63,727 nucleotides of DNA from Tritrichomonas musculus (taxonomy: Eukaryota > Parabasalia > Tritrichomonadida > Tritrichomonadidae), in NCBI GenBank assembly GCA_039105265.1, contig JAPFFF010000103.1, positions 1 to 63,727 of the forward strand, written 5' to 3'. A model generated the notes under the pieces. That model was not told the DNA's origin and made no database searches. It saw nothing but the letters and a program-made list of their open reading frames with translations. The position numbers were made by a program, and so were the translations under genes. This document shows positions 1 to 9,229 of this stretch, in pieces. The stretch's first letter is position 1; every line of letters begins with the position of its first letter.

Positions 1-131
1 ACCAAATAAATTAGACCCATAACTATAAATATTCCTACCATACCTTCAAATGCTAACCACAAAGATTTCATTATATTTTCATTTAAAACAGGCCCTATAA
101 GAGAATCAAAATTCAACCCCATATTATGCAT
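1..131 (-). CDS. Na+-pump decarboxylase gamma subunit (OadG-like), cut by window edge
   Basis: Only the first 43 or so codons are visible. They encode a short polar start followed by a membrane segment with the pattern AFEGMVGIFIVMGLIYL, which fits the single N-terminal helix of OadG/MmdD-type subunits. The ATG at 131 has a GGTGG ribosome site upstream; a second ATG lies at 122. It follows the beta-subunit gene by 17 bases, so the two are surely co-transcribed. In this family the gamma subunit holds the complex together and may bind a metal; that part lies outside the window. Confidence 0.7.
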   Translation of the reverse strand, partial: MHNMGLNFDSLIGPVLNENIMKSLWLAFEGMVGIFIVMGLIYL

Positions 132-148
132 AAAATTTTACCACCTTT

Positions 149-1282
149 TTAATATAGTCCAAAATTTCTCGCTAAGGAAAGTATCATTCCTCCGGCAACT
201 ACCGAGCCAATTTGTCCGGCAATATTTGCCCCTATAGCATACATCAATATATGATTTTGGTTATCTTCCTTAAGCGCCATTTTTTGCACGATCCTTGCAG
301 ACATCGGAAAAGCTGATATTCCCGCAGCTCCCACCATAGGATTGATCTTCTTACCTTGTGGCAAAAATATATTCATAAACTTAGCAAGAATAACTCCTCC
401 GATCGTATCAAATATAAATGCTATAAGTCCTAATAATATAACGATTATTGTACCAAAAGACAAAAAACTTTTTGCCTGCATTTGAAATGATATTGTAATA
501 CCTAAAAATATCGTAATTATATTCGCCAAAGGTCCTTTAGCCGCTAATGACAAATTTTCAAGTCTTCCGCATTCTCTTATTAAATTGCCAAACATTAAAA
601 ATCCTACCAACGCTACCGACTCCGGCGCCACTAACCCAGCAATAAACGTAACTATTATCGGAAACAAAATTTTAGCTGTCTTTGAAACACTATCCGGATT
701 ATAAGGCATCCTTATCATACGTTCTTTTTTAGTTGTTACTAACCTTATTGCAAATGGCTGTATAATCGGTACAAGTGCCATATAAGAATATGCTGCAACA
801 GCTATCGCTCCCTTATAGTCACTGCTCAGCCTTTGAGAAACTAATATAGCCGTAGGACCATCGGCAGCTCCTATTACACCTATAGAGAAAGCATCTTTAA
901 GGGGAAATCCCAAAAGTGCGGATATTATAACAGTTATAAATATTCCTAATTGAGCAGCTCCACCGAAAAACAGTGCTCTCGGATTACTCAAAATGGGGCC
1001 AAAATCTATCATAGCTCCTATACCTACAAATAATAAAAGCGGTAAAGCCTCCGATGACTCTATTCCTATCTTAAAAAGCCACTCCACTATACCATTTTGT
1101 CCTATTACTCCGGTATTTGGCAAGTTTACAAGTATAGTTCCAAATCCTATCGGTAAAAGTAGAGATGGTTCAAAATTTTTCTTTACGGCAAGCCATATTA
1201 AAATTAAACCGATCATCCACATAATTATCATCGGTAAATTGATTTCTTTTACTATATCAGTTATAAAACTAAAATTTCCCAA
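149..1282 (-). CDS. Na+-translocating decarboxylase beta subunit
   Basis: A 377-residue polytopic membrane protein of the OadB/GcdB/MmdB family, the subunit that couples decarboxylation of a carboxybiotin to Na+ export. About nine hydrophobic segments are visible. The family motif GAADGPTAI (near residue 140) contains the aspartate implicated in Na+ binding, and GAAGISAFPMSAR near residue 320 matches the second conserved loop. The length is normal for the family. The substrate (oxaloacetate, glutaconyl-CoA or methylmalonyl-CoA) cannot be told because the carboxyltransferase subunit is not in view. Flanked by a small membrane protein and the gamma subunit in one operon. Confidence 0.9.
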   Translation of the reverse strand: MGNFSFITDIVKEINLPMIIMWMIGLILIWLAVKKNFEPSLLLPIGFGTILVNLPNTGVIGQNGIVEWLFKIGIESSEALPLLLFVGIGAMIDFGPILSNPRALFFGGAAQLGIFITVIISALLGFPLKDAFSIGVIGAADGPTAILVSQRLSSDYKGAIAVAAYSYMALVPIIQPFAIRLVTTKKERMIRMPYNPDSVSKTAKILFPIIVTFIAGLVAPESVALVGFLMFGNLIRECGRLENLSLAAKGPLANIITIFLGITISFQMQAKSFLSFGTIIVILLGLIAFIFDTIGGVILAKFMNIFLPQGKKINPMVGAAGISAFPMSARIVQKMALKEDNQNHILMYAIGANIAGQIGSVVAGGMILSLARNFGLY

Positions 1283-1346
1283 AAGATTATACCCTCTTTT
1301 TACATCAAGTTTATATAATCCCTATTGTTTGAATAATACTGCTAAA

Positions 1347-1697
1347 TTATTCTTTATTATTATAATTATCTTGTTTAAAAGACTTTCTATCAGAATCATT
1401 ATTTTTTCCTTTTTTGGGTATAAGTACAAATACTACTCCCGCTACTGAAATTGCAATTAAAGATATTCCTCCATATAAAAGAATCCATCCATCACCTAAG
1501 AAGTTCATTACTCCTTCACTGGACTTTATAAAATCTAATTCACTTGTATTTTCTTCACCGTCACTATTAGTATTTAGATATACAAAAAAATCGTTTCTTG
1601 GTTTAGATCTTGAATATGTTAAGTCTCCCAATAAACTAAAAAATAATATTATAAATACACTGATAAACATCATTAAATTTCTTATTCGAACTTTCAT
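1347..1697 (-). CDS. Small membrane protein in the decarboxylase operon
   Basis: 116 residues with an N-terminal hydrophobic segment (about residues 8-26), a polar middle rich in Ser/Asn/Glu, a second hydrophobic segment (about 72-95) and a charged Lys/Asp/Asn tail. I do not recognise the family. It starts 20 bases after the stop of pth and is followed after 65 bases by the beta subunit, so it probably belongs to the sodium-pump operon. It could be an extra small subunit or an assembly factor; no enzyme motif is visible. The ATG has GGGGGATG upstream as ribosome site. Confidence 0.6.
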   Translation of the reverse strand: MKVRIRNLMMFISVFIILFFSLLGDLTYSRSKPRNDFFVYLNTNSDGEENTSELDFIKSSEGVMNFLGDGWILLYGGISLIAISVAGVVFVLIPKKGKNNDSDRKSFKQDNYNNKE

Positions 1698-1717
1698 TTA
1701 TTCATCCCCCAAAAACT

Positions 1718-2329
1718 TTAATTATAAAGCGACATAGCCTTTTCCATATTGCCTTCTATAATAAGATTTATCGAATTTTTTATATCTTTTAGAGTATCTT
1801 CTATAATATTATTCTCTTCTTTAGAGAATTTAGACAAAACCCAATTCGCTAAATCCCAATCTTTATTAGGTCTTTCTCCTACTCCTACCTTTACCCTGGG
1901 AAAATTACTGCTTGATGATAAATCTATTATATTCCTTACTCCATTATGTCCACCATGAGTTCCACTTCTTCTTATCCTTATTTTACCTATAGGGAGCGAA
2001 ATATCGTCAAAAATTAAAATTACTCTTTCAGGCGGTACCTTATAATAAGACATTATCTTTAAAACACATTCGCCACTTTTATTCATAAATGTTTGTGGTT
2101 TTAAAAATAAAACTTTATTTTTCCCTAAGTTTCCGTATCCATATATTCCATCAAATTTACTACAGTTTAATTTTATATTACTTTGTTTACAAATATAGTC
2201 AATAGATAAAAATCCTACATTATGTCTCGTGTTTTCATATTTTATACCCGGATTTCCAAGCCCAACGATTATATAATCAATATTTCCAATATTTTTACTT
2301 TTATCGAATAATTTACTAAGTATACTCAA
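1718..2329 (-). CDS. pth: Peptidyl-tRNA hydrolase
   Basis: Recycles tRNA from peptidyl-tRNA that has dropped off the ribosome. The 203-residue protein shows GLGNPG at 23-28, the catalytic His36 in TRHNVGF, and the conserved KPQTFMNKSGE and THGGHNG motifs. A roughly 15-residue N-terminal extension precedes the usual start. The chosen start is TTG at 2329 with AGAGGTG upstream. It sits between an FtsW/RodA gene (29 bases upstream) and the small membrane protein, all on the minus strand. Confidence 0.94.
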   Translation of the reverse strand: MSILSKLFDKSKNIGNIDYIIVGLGNPGIKYENTRHNVGFLSIDYICKQSNIKLNCSKFDGIYGYGNLGKNKVLFLKPQTFMNKSGECVLKIMSYYKVPPERVILIFDDISLPIGKIRIRRSGTHGGHNGVRNIIDLSSSSNFPRVKVGVGERPNKDWDLANWVLSKFSKEENNIIEDTLKDIKNSINLIIEGNMEKAMSLYN

Positions 2330-2358
2330 TTTTTAATATACACCTCTGAATATTTTTC

Positions 2359-3477
2359 TTATTCTTTATTTAAATATATATTTTGTATAATACCTACTCC
2401 TAAATATAAACACGCCGTTGAAGAGCCTCCAGAACTAAAAAATGGTAAAGTTACTCCCATAACCGGAAGTAAACTTAAACACATCCCAAGATTGAATATC
2501 GTCTGGCAAGCCACAAGTCCTATAAATCCAAAGCAAATATATGCTCCTAAATCATCGCATGATTTTCTTGCAATTATCGAAACCCTAAATATTAGTAAAA
2601 ATAAAAGAAGTATTATAAGAAAACATCCTATAAATCCTAACTCTTCTCCGGCCACGGAAAATATAAAATCACTTTCCTGAATAGGTACTACTCCATTAGC
2701 TACTCTTTCTCCTTTAAAAAGTCCACTTCCGGCTATTCCCCCAGAGCCGATTGAAAGTTTCCCCTGAATTTGTTGATACCCCATATTTAAAGGATCCATC
2801 TCAGGATTTATTTGATTTAAAAGCCTCTGTTTTTGATAATCAGCTAAAACATAATTCCAAGCTAAAGGTACTAAAGCTACTCCCAATATTATTACTGATA
2901 CAAAATATCTAATTTTTATTTCCGCTATAAAAGCAATAAACACAGCTATACATAAAAATATTATGGCAGCTCCGTCATCACCTTGTAAGTGAGTAAGAAC
3001 CACAGGTGTTATAGCATGAAAGCAAAGTAAAATAATACTTTTAAATTCATTTAACTTGCCTTTTGCTTTTAAAATTGATATGTGTTTAGAAAAAGTAATT
3101 ATAAATCCTATTTTTACCAGTTCTGAAGGTTGAAAAGTTATACCTCCGGGAAGTTTTATCCACGCTCTTGCATTTATTCCAGACGATCCTTCAACTGTAA
3201 TGCCAAAAACTAAAGTATATATTATAAATAATACACAAAATATAAAAATAATCTTATATTTTTCTGCCACCGCTTGATAATTTACAGACTGTAAAGCAAC
3301 CGCACATAAAAATCCTACAATTACCGCAATAAATTGAAGTGTAAAAAAATTTGCTCCTTCTCTTGATACGCTTTTTATAAGTAATAAGCTATATGAGGAA
3401 ATAATAATTATAATAGTCCATAAAAACTTATCACCTAAGTTTAAATAATTAAAAAAATTCTTAATTATCTTTGGCAA
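2359..3477 (-). CDS. FtsW/RodA/SpoVE-family peptidoglycan glycosyltransferase
   Basis: A 372-residue SEDS protein with about ten membrane segments, the polymerase that builds glycan strands from lipid II with a partner class B PBP. Visible hallmarks are the extracellular loop with GITFQPSELVK, and the C-terminal signature LPFFSSGGSS. The size and the absence of other division genes favour RodA (elongation) over FtsW, but this is an inference. Start taken as TTG at 3477, nine bases after a perfect AGGAGG. Lies between rpsI and pth. Confidence 0.9.
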   Translation of the reverse strand: MPKIIKNFFNYLNLGDKFLWTIIIIISSYSLLLIKSVSREGANFFTLQFIAVIVGFLCAVALQSVNYQAVAEKYKIIFIFCVLFIIYTLVFGITVEGSSGINARAWIKLPGGITFQPSELVKIGFIITFSKHISILKAKGKLNEFKSIILLCFHAITPVVLTHLQGDDGAAIIFLCIAVFIAFIAEIKIRYFVSVIILGVALVPLAWNYVLADYQKQRLLNQINPEMDPLNMGYQQIQGKLSIGSGGIAGSGLFKGERVANGVVPIQESDFIFSVAGEELGFIGCFLIILLLFLLIFRVSIIARKSCDDLGAYICFGFIGLVACQTIFNLGMCLSLLPVMGVTLPFFSSGGSSTACLYLGVGIIQNIYLNKE

Positions 3478-3587
3478 CCCACTTTTCCTCCTATAAATTT
3501 ATACTATATAAACTAGATTTAATACAAAACAAGCTTGTAATCTGCATATTACCAGAAAACAAGACTTGATATAAGTTATATATATTA

Positions 3588-3989
3588 TTATCTCTTTGAA
3601 AACTGAGGTGCTCTTCTTGCTGCTTTAAGACCGTATTTTTTACGTTCTTTCATTCTTGGATCACGGGTTAAAAATCCTGCTTTTTTAAGTTTTTGTCTTA
3701 AATTCTCGCTGTCATACTCAAGAAGTGCCCTTGAAATACCATGGCGTATTGCTCCTGCTTGGCCTGTAACTCCTCCACCGGATACGTTACATACTATATC
3801 AAATTGATCTTGAGTTTCCGTAAGAACCAAAGGCTGACGTACGATTAATTTAAGAGTTTCAAGACCAAAATATTCATCTATATTTCTTGAATTTATCGTT
3901 ATTTTTCCAGTACCTTTATAAATCCTTACTCTGGCTACAGAACTTTTCCTTCTTCCCGTACCATAGAAAAAAGATTCTTTATTATACAT
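3588..3989 (-). CDS. rpsI: 30S ribosomal protein S9
   Basis: 133 residues with the S9 pattern: [15 protein letters not shown] near the N-terminus, [19 protein letters not shown] in the middle, and the C-terminal QFSKR tail that reaches the P-site tRNA. The ATG at 3989 shares a base with the rplM stop codon (TAATG), so translation is coupled; GGGAGG lies just upstream inside rplM. Confidence 0.97.
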   Translation of the reverse strand: MYNKESFFYGTGRRKSSVARVRIYKGTGKITINSRNIDEYFGLETLKLIVRQPLVLTETQDQFDIVCNVSGGGVTGQAGAIRHGISRALLEYDSENLRQKLKKAGFLTRDPRMKERKKYGLKAARRAPQFSKR

Positions 3990-4420
3990 TATTCTACCTC
4001 CCATAACTCTGGCTTCTGAGCTGTATATTCATGCTTTGCACCTTTAACCGTACGAAGTCTTAACATTTCTTTTCTTCCAAGCGTAGTATTAGGAATCATC
4101 CCTTTTACTGCTAACTCCATAGCTTTTTCAGGTTTTGTTGCCATTAAGTGATCATAATGTATAGTTTTTAGATGCCCTATATATCCTGTGAAGCGGTATC
4201 TGCATTTTTGAAACAATTTTTTACCTGTAAGAACAGCTTTGTCACAGTTTATTATAATTACATGATCTCCACAATCTACATGCGGTGTAAATACAGGCTT
4301 ATGTTTTCCACGAAGAAGTACGGCAGCCTCAGCAGCTACTCTTCCAAGAGGTCTACCTGCAGCATCTATAACATACCATTTATGTTCAACACTATTGCTC
4401 TTTGGCATATAAGTAGACAT
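3989..4420 (-). CDS. rplM: 50S ribosomal protein L13
   Basis: 143 residues. Conserved blocks include [15 protein letters not shown], the [18 protein letters not shown] stretch, and [11 protein letters not shown] near the C-terminus. The start is set at ATG 4420, with GGGAGG ten bases upstream, rather than the in-frame codon 18 bases earlier, which lies inside the ribosome site. Head of a two-gene operon with rpsI as in most Firmicutes. Confidence 0.97.
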   Translation of the reverse strand: MSTYMPKSNSVEHKWYVIDAAGRPLGRVAAEAAVLLRGKHKPVFTPHVDCGDHVIIINCDKAVLTGKKLFQKCRYRFTGYIGHLKTIHYDHLMATKPEKAMELAVKGMIPNTTLGRKEMLRLRTVKGAKHEYTAQKPELWEVE

Positions 4421-4464
4421 TTTATTAATTCCTCCCAATTTTTTACTCTATAAACAACTTTTTA

Positions 4465-4493
4465 ATAATACCACTGCTTTAAGGCTATGTCAA
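4465..4493 (-). promoter_or_regulatory. Sigma-A promoter of rplM-rpsI
   Basis: TTGACA (4488-4493), a 17-base spacer and TATTAT (4465-4470) on the minus strand: a near-perfect vegetative promoter about 45 bases before the rplM start. I saw no convincing L13-leader fold in the short 5' untranslated region. Confidence 0.8.
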
Positions 4494-4720
4494 TAATAAT
4501 TTGAGATAATTTTAATTTGAATATATATTATCTCTTTTTTTCTGATATATTCTTCATTTATCTTCCGAATTCTTTTAAATGAAAAAATTATTTTTAAAAA
4601 TGATCTTAACTTTTTTACCTAAATTTTAAAATATACTTGCACTTATATTTCATCTTCATTTACTATATAAACGTCCGTTTTATATTAAAGATGTTCTTAC
4701 TGGAGGTAAAATTAATAAAA

Positions 4721-5410
4721 ATGATAGGTATTATATGCGCTATGGAGGAAGAAATAAGTAATATAATATTAAATATGCAAAATGAAAAGTGTGAAACTAT
4801 TTCTTCCAAAAAGTATACTCTTGGTACGTTTATGGGGAAAAAATGCGTAGTGTGTTTAAGCGGTATAGGTAAAGTAAATGCTGCTATAGCTTGTCAAACT
4901 ATGATATTAAAGTATAGTCCAGATGCCATTATAAACACCGGAGTTGCAGGATCATTAAGCGACAAAATACAAATTGGAGATATAGTAATCGGTGAAAATG
5001 TAATCCAGCACGACTTTGATATTTCAGCCTTTGAAAACAGAAGAAAAGGTGATATACCTGGAATCAATTCTTATAAAATCCCTTGTAATAAAAATTTAAT
5101 TGAAAAAGCTGATCTATCCTCCAAGAAAGCAAACATTTCATCACATATTGGTAATATACTTACCGGAGATCAATTTATAAACAGTAAAGAGAGGATAGAA
5201 AACTTAAAAAGCACATTTAGCGGACTAGCTTGTGAAATGGAAGGAGCAAGTATTGGACAAGTATGTTATATTAATAAAATCCCTTTTATAGTAATAAGAA
5301 GTATTTCTGATAATTCGGGCAATTCTTCTCAAAATGATTTTAAAATTAATTTAGAAAAATCCTGTCAAAACGTGTGTGAATTTCTATCTAATTTCATTTC
5401 GACATTTTAG
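4721..5410 (+). CDS. mtnN: 5'-methylthioadenosine/S-adenosylhomocysteine nucleosidase
   Basis: Cleaves adenine from methylthioadenosine and S-adenosylhomocysteine in the methyl-cycle and AI-2 route. The 229-residue protein begins MIGIICAMEEEI (the acidic residues match the Glu12 region), has NTGVAGSL for the ribose/phosphate pocket, CEMEGASIGQVC with the substrate-binding Met-Glu, and RSISDNSG with the catalytic Asp. The ATG at 4721 follows a GGAGG ribosome site; an upstream in-frame extension of 28 codons lacks one. Apparently a single-gene unit between divergent rplM and secA. Confidence 0.93.
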   Translation: MIGIICAMEEEISNIILNMQNEKCETISSKKYTLGTFMGKKCVVCLSGIGKVNAAIACQTMILKYSPDAIINTGVAGSLSDKIQIGDIVIGENVIQHDFDISAFENRRKGDIPGINSYKIPCNKNLIEKADLSSKKANISSHIGNILTGDQFINSKERIENLKSTFSGLACEMEGASIGQVCYINKIPFIVIRSISDNSGNSSQNDFKINLEKSCQNVCEFLSNFISTF

Positions 5411-5651
5411 TAATAATGATTATGCATATATATAATAATTATGTAAATTGAATAATTTTATATATAAGGTAAATCATAAAATAGCTTATATCGTAGTGAA
5501 TATGTTATATCAGTCAATAAATTATGTGTAAATTTACCTGTTGTGTTTTAAAATTTAAAAAAATTTATTGAAAATGATTACTTTTTTTTGTTTTTATGAT
5601 ACAATACTATCAATTAATAAATAATATTCTTTGATTTTTACGAGGTGACAT

Positions 5652-8321
5652 ATGAGTTTTTTAAAGTTTTTATTTGGAAACTATAGTAAAAGAGAGCTAA
5701 AAAGAATCAGACCTATATGCCAGGCAGTTCTAGACCTTGAAACAAAATATTTGAATATGCCAGACGGCGAACTTGCTTCACAAACAGACGTTTTAAAAGA
5801 AAGATTAAAAAATGGAGAAACCCTAGATGATATTCTGCCAGATGCTTTCGCAGTATGCAGAGAGGCCTCAGACAGGGTTCTTGGGATGAGACATTTCCCG
5901 GTTCAAGTAATAGGCGGTATAGTTCTTCATCAGGGAAGAATAAGCGAAATGAAAACAGGTGAAGGTAAAACACTCGTCGCTACTTTACCTGCATATTTAA
6001 ATGCTTTAAACGGCAGAGGAGTTCATATAGTTACCGTAAACGATTACTTAGCAAAACGTGATGCCGAGCAAATGGGTAAATTATATAGATTCTTAGGCCT
6101 AACTACAGGAGTTATAAAACACAATATAAGCAAGGAAGAAAGAAGAGACGCTTATAATTGCGATATAACATATGGTACAAATAATGAATTTGGATTTGAT
6201 TACCTTCGTGACAACATGGTTATATATAAAAGTTCTAAAGTTCAAAGAGATCATGCATTTGCTATCGTTGACGAAGTTGACTCCATACTTATCGATGAAG
6301 CCAGAACTCCTCTTATAATATCAGGAGAAGGGGATAAATCGACAGAGCTCTATACAGTGGTGGACAAATTTGCTAAAACTTTAAAACCTATGAAAGTCGC
6401 CGAAATAAACGCTAAAGAAGATACTGATGAAACATTCCAAGACGGAGATTACGTAATAGACGAAAAAGCAAAAACAGCTAACTTGACCCCATCCGGAGTA
6501 GAAAAGGCAGAAAAATATTTCAATATCGAAAATCTTACAGATCAAAGTAATATAACCCTTCAGCACCATATCAACCAAGCTATTAAGGCTAATGGAGTTA
6601 TGAAAAAAGACACAGATTACGTCGTTAAAGACGGCGAAGTTATAATAGTAGATGAATTCACAGGTAGACTTATGCAAGGAAGAAGATATAATGACGGTCT
6701 TCATCAGGCTATTGAAGCTAAAGAAGGTGTAAAAGTCGAACGTGAATCCAAAACCCTTGCTTCAATAACATTCCAGAACTACTTCAGACTCTATGATAAA
6801 CTCTCCGGTATGACAGGTACCGCAATGACCGAAGAACCGGAATTCAGAGAAATTTACAAATTAGACGTAATCGAAATTCCTACTAATAAACCTGTTAAAC
6901 GTAATGATCTTCCTGACGTAGTATATAAAACAGAACAAGCTAAATTTAATGCTATTATAGATGAAATTATAAAATGTAATGAAACAGGTCAGCCGGTACT
7001 CGTAGGTACAATATCAATAGAAAAATCAGAACTTCTTAGCGAAATGCTTAGAAAAAAAGGCGTACCACATGAAGTATTAAACGCTAAATATCATGAAAAA
7101 GAAGCAGAAATAGTAGCACAAGCAGGAAAAAAAGGGGCCATAACCATAGCTACAAACATGGCCGGACGCGGAACAGACATAATGCTTGGCGGTAATGCTG
7201 AATTTATGGCAAAAACAGAACTTAGAGAACTTGGGTTCAGTGATGAAGCTATTGCCGAGTCCAATAGCTATTCGGAAACCACAGATGAAGAAATAATGGA
7301 AGCTCGTAGAAAATATATAGAAATATATAACAGACACAAAAATAAAATTAAAGAAATGTCAGAGGAGGTCAAAGATCTGGGCGGATTATACATAATCGGC
7401 ACAGAACGTCATGAATCAAGACGTATTGACAATCAGCTAAGAGGTCGTTCAGGACGTCAGGGGGACCCCGGACAAACAAGATTTTTCTTATCGCTTGATG
7501 ATGATCTTATGAGGTTATTTGGCGGTGAAAGACTTAAAAAAATGATGTCGAGATTAAACGTAGAAGAAGATATGCCTTTAGAGGCTAAAATGCTTACTAA
7601 ATCGATAGAATCGGCTCAGAGGAAAATAGAAGGCAGAAATTTTGCTATACGTAAAAATGTTCTTCAATATGACGATGTTCTTAATCGTCAGCGTGAAATA
7701 ATATACGGCCAACGCAATCAAGTACTTGATGGTGACGACGTAAAAGAACAAATTGTCTCTATGATTAAGCAATGTGCTGAAAATATAGTGTCAAGATATA
7801 TAAATAAAGAAGCTAAAAAAGATCAGTGGAATATAGAAGGCTTAAGGGATTACTATTTAGGTTGGTTATTAACCGAAAACGATCTTAAATATTCTGAAGA
7901 AGAATTAAATGATCTTACTTTTGATCAAATACTTGAATTCATAACTCAAAAATGCAATATGCAATATAACAAGCAAGAAGAAATCCTAGGATATAAATCT
8001 ATGAGAGAACTCGAAAGAATGATACTCCTCAAAGTAGTAGACGAACATTGGATGGATCATATAGATGCTATGGAAGAGTTAAAAAGAGGTATAAACTTGA
8101 GAGCATACGCGCAAAGAAATCCAGTTGTTGATTACCGCGTTGAAGGTTTCGATATGTTCGATGAAATGATAGCAACAATACGAGAAGAAACAGTAAAAAT
8201 GCTTCTTTCATTTAAACTAAGTATATTTGAGCATAATCCTACAACAGTCCTACCAGTAGAAAATTCAAAAATTAAAAATATAAAATCAGAATTCCAGGGA
8301 AATTCTACTATCGGGGGATAA
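5652..8321 (+). CDS. secA: Preprotein translocase ATPase SecA
   Basis: The motor of the Sec export channel. In the 889-residue protein the Walker A box MKTGEGKT is at 100-107, the DEVD Walker B box at about 207-210 followed by [14 protein letters not shown], and the second motor domain shows [10 protein letters not shown] and [13 protein letters not shown]. The C-terminus ends in a polar tail with no CxCxSGxxxxxCC-type SEC-C zinc motif, which many SecA proteins use to contact SecB or lipids. GAGGTGACAT precedes the ATG. yajC follows. Confidence 0.97.
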   Translation: MSFLKFLFGNYSKRELKRIRPICQAVLDLETKYLNMPDGELASQTDVLKERLKNGETLDDILPDAFAVCREASDRVLGMRHFPVQVIGGIVLHQGRISEMKTGEGKTLVATLPAYLNALNGRGVHIVTVNDYLAKRDAEQMGKLYRFLGLTTGVIKHNISKEERRDAYNCDITYGTNNEFGFDYLRDNMVIYKSSKVQRDHAFAIVDEVDSILIDEARTPLIISGEGDKSTELYTVVDKFAKTLKPMKVAEINAKEDTDETFQDGDYVIDEKAKTANLTPSGVEKAEKYFNIENLTDQSNITLQHHINQAIKANGVMKKDTDYVVKDGEVIIVDEFTGRLMQGRRYNDGLHQAIEAKEGVKVERESKTLASITFQNYFRLYDKLSGMTGTAMTEEPEFREIYKLDVIEIPTNKPVKRNDLPDVVYKTEQAKFNAIIDEIIKCNETGQPVLVGTISIEKSELLSEMLRKKGVPHEVLNAKYHEKEAEIVAQAGKKGAITIATNMAGRGTDIMLGGNAEFMAKTELRELGFSDEAIAESNSYSETTDEEIMEARRKYIEIYNRHKNKIKEMSEEVKDLGGLYIIGTERHESRRIDNQLRGRSGRQGDPGQTRFFLSLDDDLMRLFGGERLKKMMSRLNVEEDMPLEAKMLTKSIESAQRKIEGRNFAIRKNVLQYDDVLNRQREIIYGQRNQVLDGDDVKEQIVSMIKQCAENIVSRYINKEAKKDQWNIEGLRDYYLGWLLTENDLKYSEEELNDLTFDQILEFITQKCNMQYNKQEEILGYKSMRELERMILLKVVDEHWMDHIDAMEELKRGINLRAYAQRNPVVDYRVEGFDMFDEMIATIREETVKMLLSFKLSIFEHNPTTVLPVENSKIKNIKSEFQGNSTIGG

Positions 8322-8355
8322 TCATACCTTAAAAAAGTTAAATTAATATTTTATA

Positions 8356-8409
8356 TTGCTAAAACCTCCAAAAAGTTTTATAATACGTTTAGTATTAATA
8401 TTGGAGGTT
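8356..8409 (+). promoter_or_regulatory. yajC promoter overlapping an inverted repeat that can mask the ribosome site
   Basis: AACCTCCAA at 8363-8371 is exactly complementary to TTGGAGGTT at 8401-8409, which contains the yajC ribosome-binding site. Between them lies TATAAT (8379-8384), with TTGCTA 17 bases upstream (8356-8361). A transcript reading through from secA would carry both arms and could hide the ribosome site; a transcript from the internal promoter would lack the left arm. The pairing is visible; the regulatory effect is inference. Confidence 0.5.
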
Positions 8410-8416
8410 TATTATT

Positions 8417-8737
8417 GTGCCAGAACTTTTGCAAAATTTAGGTCCTTCGGGACAAATGCTCATTACTGTTTTAATTTATGCAGTAATAATTGGTGGAATG
8501 TATTTAGTTTTATTACGTCCACAACAAAAAAAGAAAAAACAAGAAGACGAAATGAGAAAAAGTATAGGGATAGGTGACGAAGTAATTACTATAGGAGGAA
8601 TTATCGGTAAAATTATAAGCATAAAAGATGATAATGACTCTATAGTTGTAGAAAGCGGAAGTAATAAAATAAGATTAAAACGCTGGGCTATATCAGGTCT
8701 TGCCTCTGATTCTAAAATCAATCCTTCACAAAAATAA
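8417..8737 (+). CDS. yajC: Preprotein translocase subunit YajC
   Basis: 106 residues: one N-terminal membrane helix (about 14-34), the family hallmark LRPQQKKKKQ directly after it, and a small soluble domain with IGDEVITIGGIIGKI. YajC associates with SecDF-YidC and assists the Sec channel. The start is GTG at 8417 behind TTGGAGG. It sits 95 bases after secA. Confidence 0.93.
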   Translation: MPELLQNLGPSGQMLITVLIYAVIIGGMYLVLLRPQQKKKKQEDEMRKSIGIGDEVITIGGIIGKIISIKDDNDSIVVESGSNKIRLKRWAISGLASDSKINPSQK

Positions 8738-8768
8738 GAATAATGTCCATATTTTAGGAATATTATTA

Positions 8769-8804
8769 CCGCAGGGGAGTATTTTACTTCCATGCGGATT
8801 TTTT
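8769..8804 (+). terminator. Intrinsic terminator after yajC
   Basis: CCGCA and TGCGG close a stem whose inner part GGGAGTA/TACTTCC also pairs (one G-U), with a three-base loop; a run of six T follows. It ends the secA-yajC transcript just before the next gene. Confidence 0.88.
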
Positions 8805-8823
8805 ATAAAGAGAGGTAAATAAA

Positions 8824-9216
8824 TTGAATGGTAAAAATAGTTCTTTAAATTTAAAATGTATAAAACCTACTATATTAGGATGCGTAATTGGAATATGTAT
8901 AAATTTAATATTATTGTCTTTGTGCTCTTTTTTATTTTCTAAAAATGGTAATTTTCCACTTACAATTGTTACGCCTATTACAATATGTATAATGATTATA
9001 GGAGCATTTTCGGGAGGATACTTTTGTGCAAAAATATCCAAAAAGGACGGTATGATATATGGATTATCATGTGGTCTTATAATGTTTATCATCGTATTAT
9101 TTTCTGAAATAATATTTATTGGTCAATCTATTTCAATGATGGTATTAGTAAAATTATTTTCTATATTACTGTCGAGTGCAGTAGGGGGAATAATAGGAGT
9201 GAATAAAGTTAAATAG
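8824..9216 (+). CDS. TIGR04086-family membrane protein
   Basis: 130 residues with four membrane helices and a Gly-rich second half (AFSGGYFCAKISKKDGMIYG, SSAVGGIIGV). This matches the small TIGR04086 membrane family common in Clostridia, often found next to yajC. The role is unknown. The start is TTG at 8824, since the nearby ATG at 8828 is in another frame; AGAGAGGT is upstream. It lies beyond the yajC terminator, so it needs its own promoter or read-through. Confidence 0.75.
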   Translation: MNGKNSSLNLKCIKPTILGCVIGICINLILLSLCSFLFSKNGNFPLTIVTPITICIMIIGAFSGGYFCAKISKKDGMIYGLSCGLIMFIIVLFSEIIFIGQSISMMVLVKLFSILLSSAVGGIIGVNKVK

Positions 9217-9229
9217 TTCTACATCTTTT

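Noticed and set aside
993-1448. Plus-strand 151-codon open frame
   Set aside because: It is the reverse complement of the decarboxylase beta subunit and neighbouring gene; codon pattern and lack of ribosome site mark it as a shadow.
4421-4464. L13 leader RNA before rplM
   Set aside because: The untranslated region between promoter and gene is only about 45 bases and shows no convincing conserved fold.
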